Shown here: in pieces, positions 62,341 to 64,000 of the stretch
How positions within the stretch are numbered: position 1 is the first letter of the stretch
Layout of the letters: each line of letters opens with the position of its first letter
NCBI RefSeq assembly: GCF_014201505.1
Contig: NZ_JACHEO010000005.1
Coordinates: forward strand, 1 to 64,000
Length of the DNA: 64,000 nucleotides
Source: Desulfoprunum benzoelyticum
Lineage (GTDB): Bacteria > Desulfobacterota > Desulfobulbia > Desulfobulbales > Desulfocapsaceae
Direction: 5' to 3'
Program-made: the position numbers and the translations under genes
The notes under the pieces: model-generated
Databases searched by the model: none
The model's input: only the letters and a program-made list of their open reading frames with translations
Told to the model about the DNA's origin: nothing

Positions 62341-63678
62341 CTACATCAGCCACTCATCGATGATCTCATCGATGGCGGCAGGCAGCAACCCTGCGGCAAG
62401 GCCGAGACTGAGAGAAGTGAAACGTTCGCGGATCGAGGCGGCATTGCACACGGCGTGGAAAAAATCTTCCCGTGTCGATCCGATATCCTCCAGCCGATGC
62501 GCACCACCGGCCGACGCGAGACAGCGCTTGAACACCGCCGGGGAGCGCAGGCATGGCCTCAGGTTCGCCCTCAGTTCATCCCATGCCCCAGGCCGGCGAA
62601 GGATCGCGACGGCCGCGGCCATACGGGTTGCGGCGAGATCATGCTGCTCGCGTACACGGGCGGCAAGAGGGCCCCAGTAGGCGGCATCGAAGTGGAGGGC
62701 CGCCCTGGTGAAATCGGGTGTCTCCAGACGGAGAAGCCTGTCGTACAGGGCAGCGGCGAAGATCGTCGCGACCCCGACCTGGCGCCCGTGCAGATCATGG
62801 CCACGTCCCGTGATATAGGCCTGCATGTCCAGCGTATGACTGATCAGGTGCTCGCCGCCTGAGGCCGGGAGCGAGGAGCCCTGCAGGGTCATGGCGCAGC
62901 CGGAAAGCACGAGCGCTTCCAGGAGCCCCCGAAGAGTTGCGGGATCCTTTGCCTTGATGCCCGCGGGATGATCGAGATAGGTCGGTTCCACCTCAGTGAT
63001 GATGGCCGCCACCTCTTCGGAGTAGGGCTCGGCAAAGAGCTGGTGGTTCATGACCCAGTCGGAGGTGCTGACAGGTTTGGCCAAGACATCGCCCAATCCG
63101 GCCGTGGTGAGCCGGCTGGGCGCCGAGGCGATGACGGCCGGGTCGGCAGCGATGACAATCGGGGCCTTGGCCCTGAACAGACTCTTGATGCCGTTGATCG
63201 CGGGGGCGACGTTGGCGGCCGCAAACCCGTTCATCGAGGCCGCCGTAGCGAACACGGCATAGGGCTTGCGGGCCTCGGCGGCCAGCCATTTGACGAGATC
63301 GTTGATCACCCCGCTGCCGACGGCCAGGTAGGCATCGACGGTCGGCAGCGCGGAACGGAGCCGGCTCATGGTGACATCGTCGCATACCGGCGGCGATCCG
63401 TCAGGACCGTCGGGGATCAGATATTCCAGTACCGTCCAGCCCGAGGCTTGCAGGGCGTCGAGACAGGTCTCCCCGGCAACGGCCCGTGTGCGTTGGTCGA
63501 AGAACACCAGGACCGACGACATATGGGAGTGAGTCCTGAAATCCTCGGCGAGATGGGACGCGGCATCATGCCCGTACAGGAACGCGCGTGGAAGCTCCGA
63601 AATTCTCGCCACGGCAGGCCCGCGCAGGCGCATTTTCATATACTCGGGGAGATTCATGGGGCAGAGTGGTCTGTTCAC
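62341..63678 (-). CDS. Glycerol-1-phosphate dehydrogenase-like (EgsA/AraM family) protein
   Basis: 445 residues of the iron-containing alcohol dehydrogenase/dehydroquinate synthase-like superfamily. NAD-binding AYLAVGSGVINDLVKWL, then FATAASMNGFAAANVAP and KAPIVIAADPAVIASAPSRL. Metal-site residues lie in AGLGDVLAKPVS (Asp), GGEHLISHTLDM (His) and GHDLHGRQVGVAT. These match sn-glycerol-1-phosphate dehydrogenases (AraM in Bacillus, EgsA in archaea), which reduce DHAP to sn-glycerol-1-phosphate. A C-terminal extension of about 80 residues is present. Start GTG 63678 has AAGGA six bases upstream; ATG 63657 lacks a site. Confidence 0.82.
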   Translation of the reverse strand: MNRPLCPMNLPEYMKMRLRGPAVARISELPRAFLYGHDAASHLAEDFRTHSHMSSVLVFFDQRTRAVAGETCLDALQASGWTVLEYLIPDGPDGSPPVCDDVTMSRLRSALPTVDAYLAVGSGVINDLVKWLAAEARKPYAVFATAASMNGFAAANVAPAINGIKSLFRAKAPIVIAADPAVIASAPSRLTTAGLGDVLAKPVSTSDWVMNHQLFAEPYSEEVAAIITEVEPTYLDHPAGIKAKDPATLRGLLEALVLSGCAMTLQGSSLPASGGEHLISHTLDMQAYITGRGHDLHGRQVGVATIFAAALYDRLLRLETPDFTRAALHFDAAYWGPLAARVREQHDLAATRMAAAVAILRRPGAWDELRANLRPCLRSPAVFKRCLASAGGAHRLEDIGSTREDFFHAVCNAASIRERFTSLSLGLAAGLLPAAIDEIIDEWLM

Positions 63679-63737
63679 CTGTGATCCTTGTCAAAGAGTT
63701 TGCGTTGCCAACGCCACATTCCGCCGCGCCGACCTAT

Positions 63738-64000
63738 TCACCGCCCCATCAGCGCGAACACGCCCCAGCCCAGGTATTCACGCGTGTACGCGGCGTAGCG
63801 CGCGGGTTCCGCGGTCAGCTGGGCTCGCACCTCTTTGGCGAACTCGTCGTCGGGATTGGCGTCAAGCCAGCGGCGCATGGTGAGCCACTTGGCCGCCTCA
63901 TATCTGTCCCAGCTGTCCTGGTCGGCCACAACCATTTCCACGACGTCGTAGCCGAGGCGGCCGAAAAACACGAGAAGTTCCGGAAGCAGGAGAAAGTCGG
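63738..64000 (-). CDS. C-terminal part of a SAM-dependent methyltransferase-like protein (cut by window edge)
   Basis: 87 codons are visible to the stop at 63738. The sequence FFGRLGYDVVEMVVADQDSW, YEAAKWLTMRRWLDANPDD and YTREYLGWGVFALMGR is the C-terminal substrate-side region often seen in class I methyltransferases of the Methyltransf_11/25 type. The SAM-binding half lies beyond the window, so the assignment is provisional. Same strand as the G1PDH-like gene, about 60 bases upstream of it. Confidence 0.55.
   Translation of the reverse strand, partial: DFLLLPELLVFFGRLGYDVVEMVVADQDSWDRYEAAKWLTMRRWLDANPDDEFAKEVRAQLTAEPARYAAYTREYLGWGVFALMGR

Overview
The window is about 64 kb of GC-rich bacterial chromosome. 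It reads like an anaerobic member of the Desulfobacterota, most likely a Desulfobulbales- or Desulfuromonadales-type organism. This is an inference from gene content: a MetF/MetV/HdrA/HdrCB/MvhD cluster of Wood-Ljungdahl type, a coenzyme B12-dependent ribonucleotide reductase, PEP-CTERM sorting, MTH1175/NifX-like proteins with an Mrp ATPase, and a DUF4390-NtrY pair. No rRNA, tRNA or CRISPR array was recognised.

Layout. 1-2.2 kb is a defence/mobile edge: the tail of an IS1595-type transposase, a RelE-like toxin with a 20-bp palindrome at its start, and a split HipB-HipS-HipT operon with three evenly spaced operators. 2.5-6.4 kb carries a hydrolase, a mosaic PEP-CTERM protein, a thioredoxin/CcdA-like fusion and a cluster of interspersed repeats. 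6.4-19.0 kb is one long minus-strand block. From its promoter downward it holds a TusA-like protein, a fused HdrC-HdrB protein interrupted by an in-frame TGA that I read as selenocysteine, a MetF paralogue, a double HdrA, MvhD, MetV, MetF, a CheY-like regulator, two ACT-like proteins and two sensor kinases. A near-consensus sigma-54 promoter precedes the block and a PAS-containing sigma-54 activator is divergently encoded (19.3-20.6 kb). I propose that this is a selenium-dependent MTHFR-heterodisulfide-reductase complex with its own regulator.

20.6-21.7 kb has a 17-copy octamer array, a cytochrome c lipoprotein and a DUF2231 membrane protein. 21.8-43 kb is mostly housekeeping: a PAS-only protein, SbcCD, an NADH pyrophosphatase, polyphosphate kinase, envelope lipoproteins, dTDP-rhamnose genes, RF3, a DUF134/NifX pair with paired operators, DUF4390 plus NtrY, and HemB. 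43-50 kb holds VanZ, a SEC-C protein, class II ribonucleotide reductase, a truncated channel, and a second NifX-Mrp-methyltransferase cluster with a leader terminator and a probable frameshifted gene. 50-55 kb holds an HD-GYP sensor and small enzymes.

55.4-59.4 kb is a lower-GC island (bioB, sanA, creD). It is flanked by duplicated pieces of sanA and yjdF, which suggests that bioB entered by a duplication or recombination event. The right end holds an Fe-S/DUF3786 protein, a lipocalin, an isochorismatase-like hydrolase, a glycerol-1-phosphate dehydrogenase-like protein and the C-terminus of a methyltransferase.
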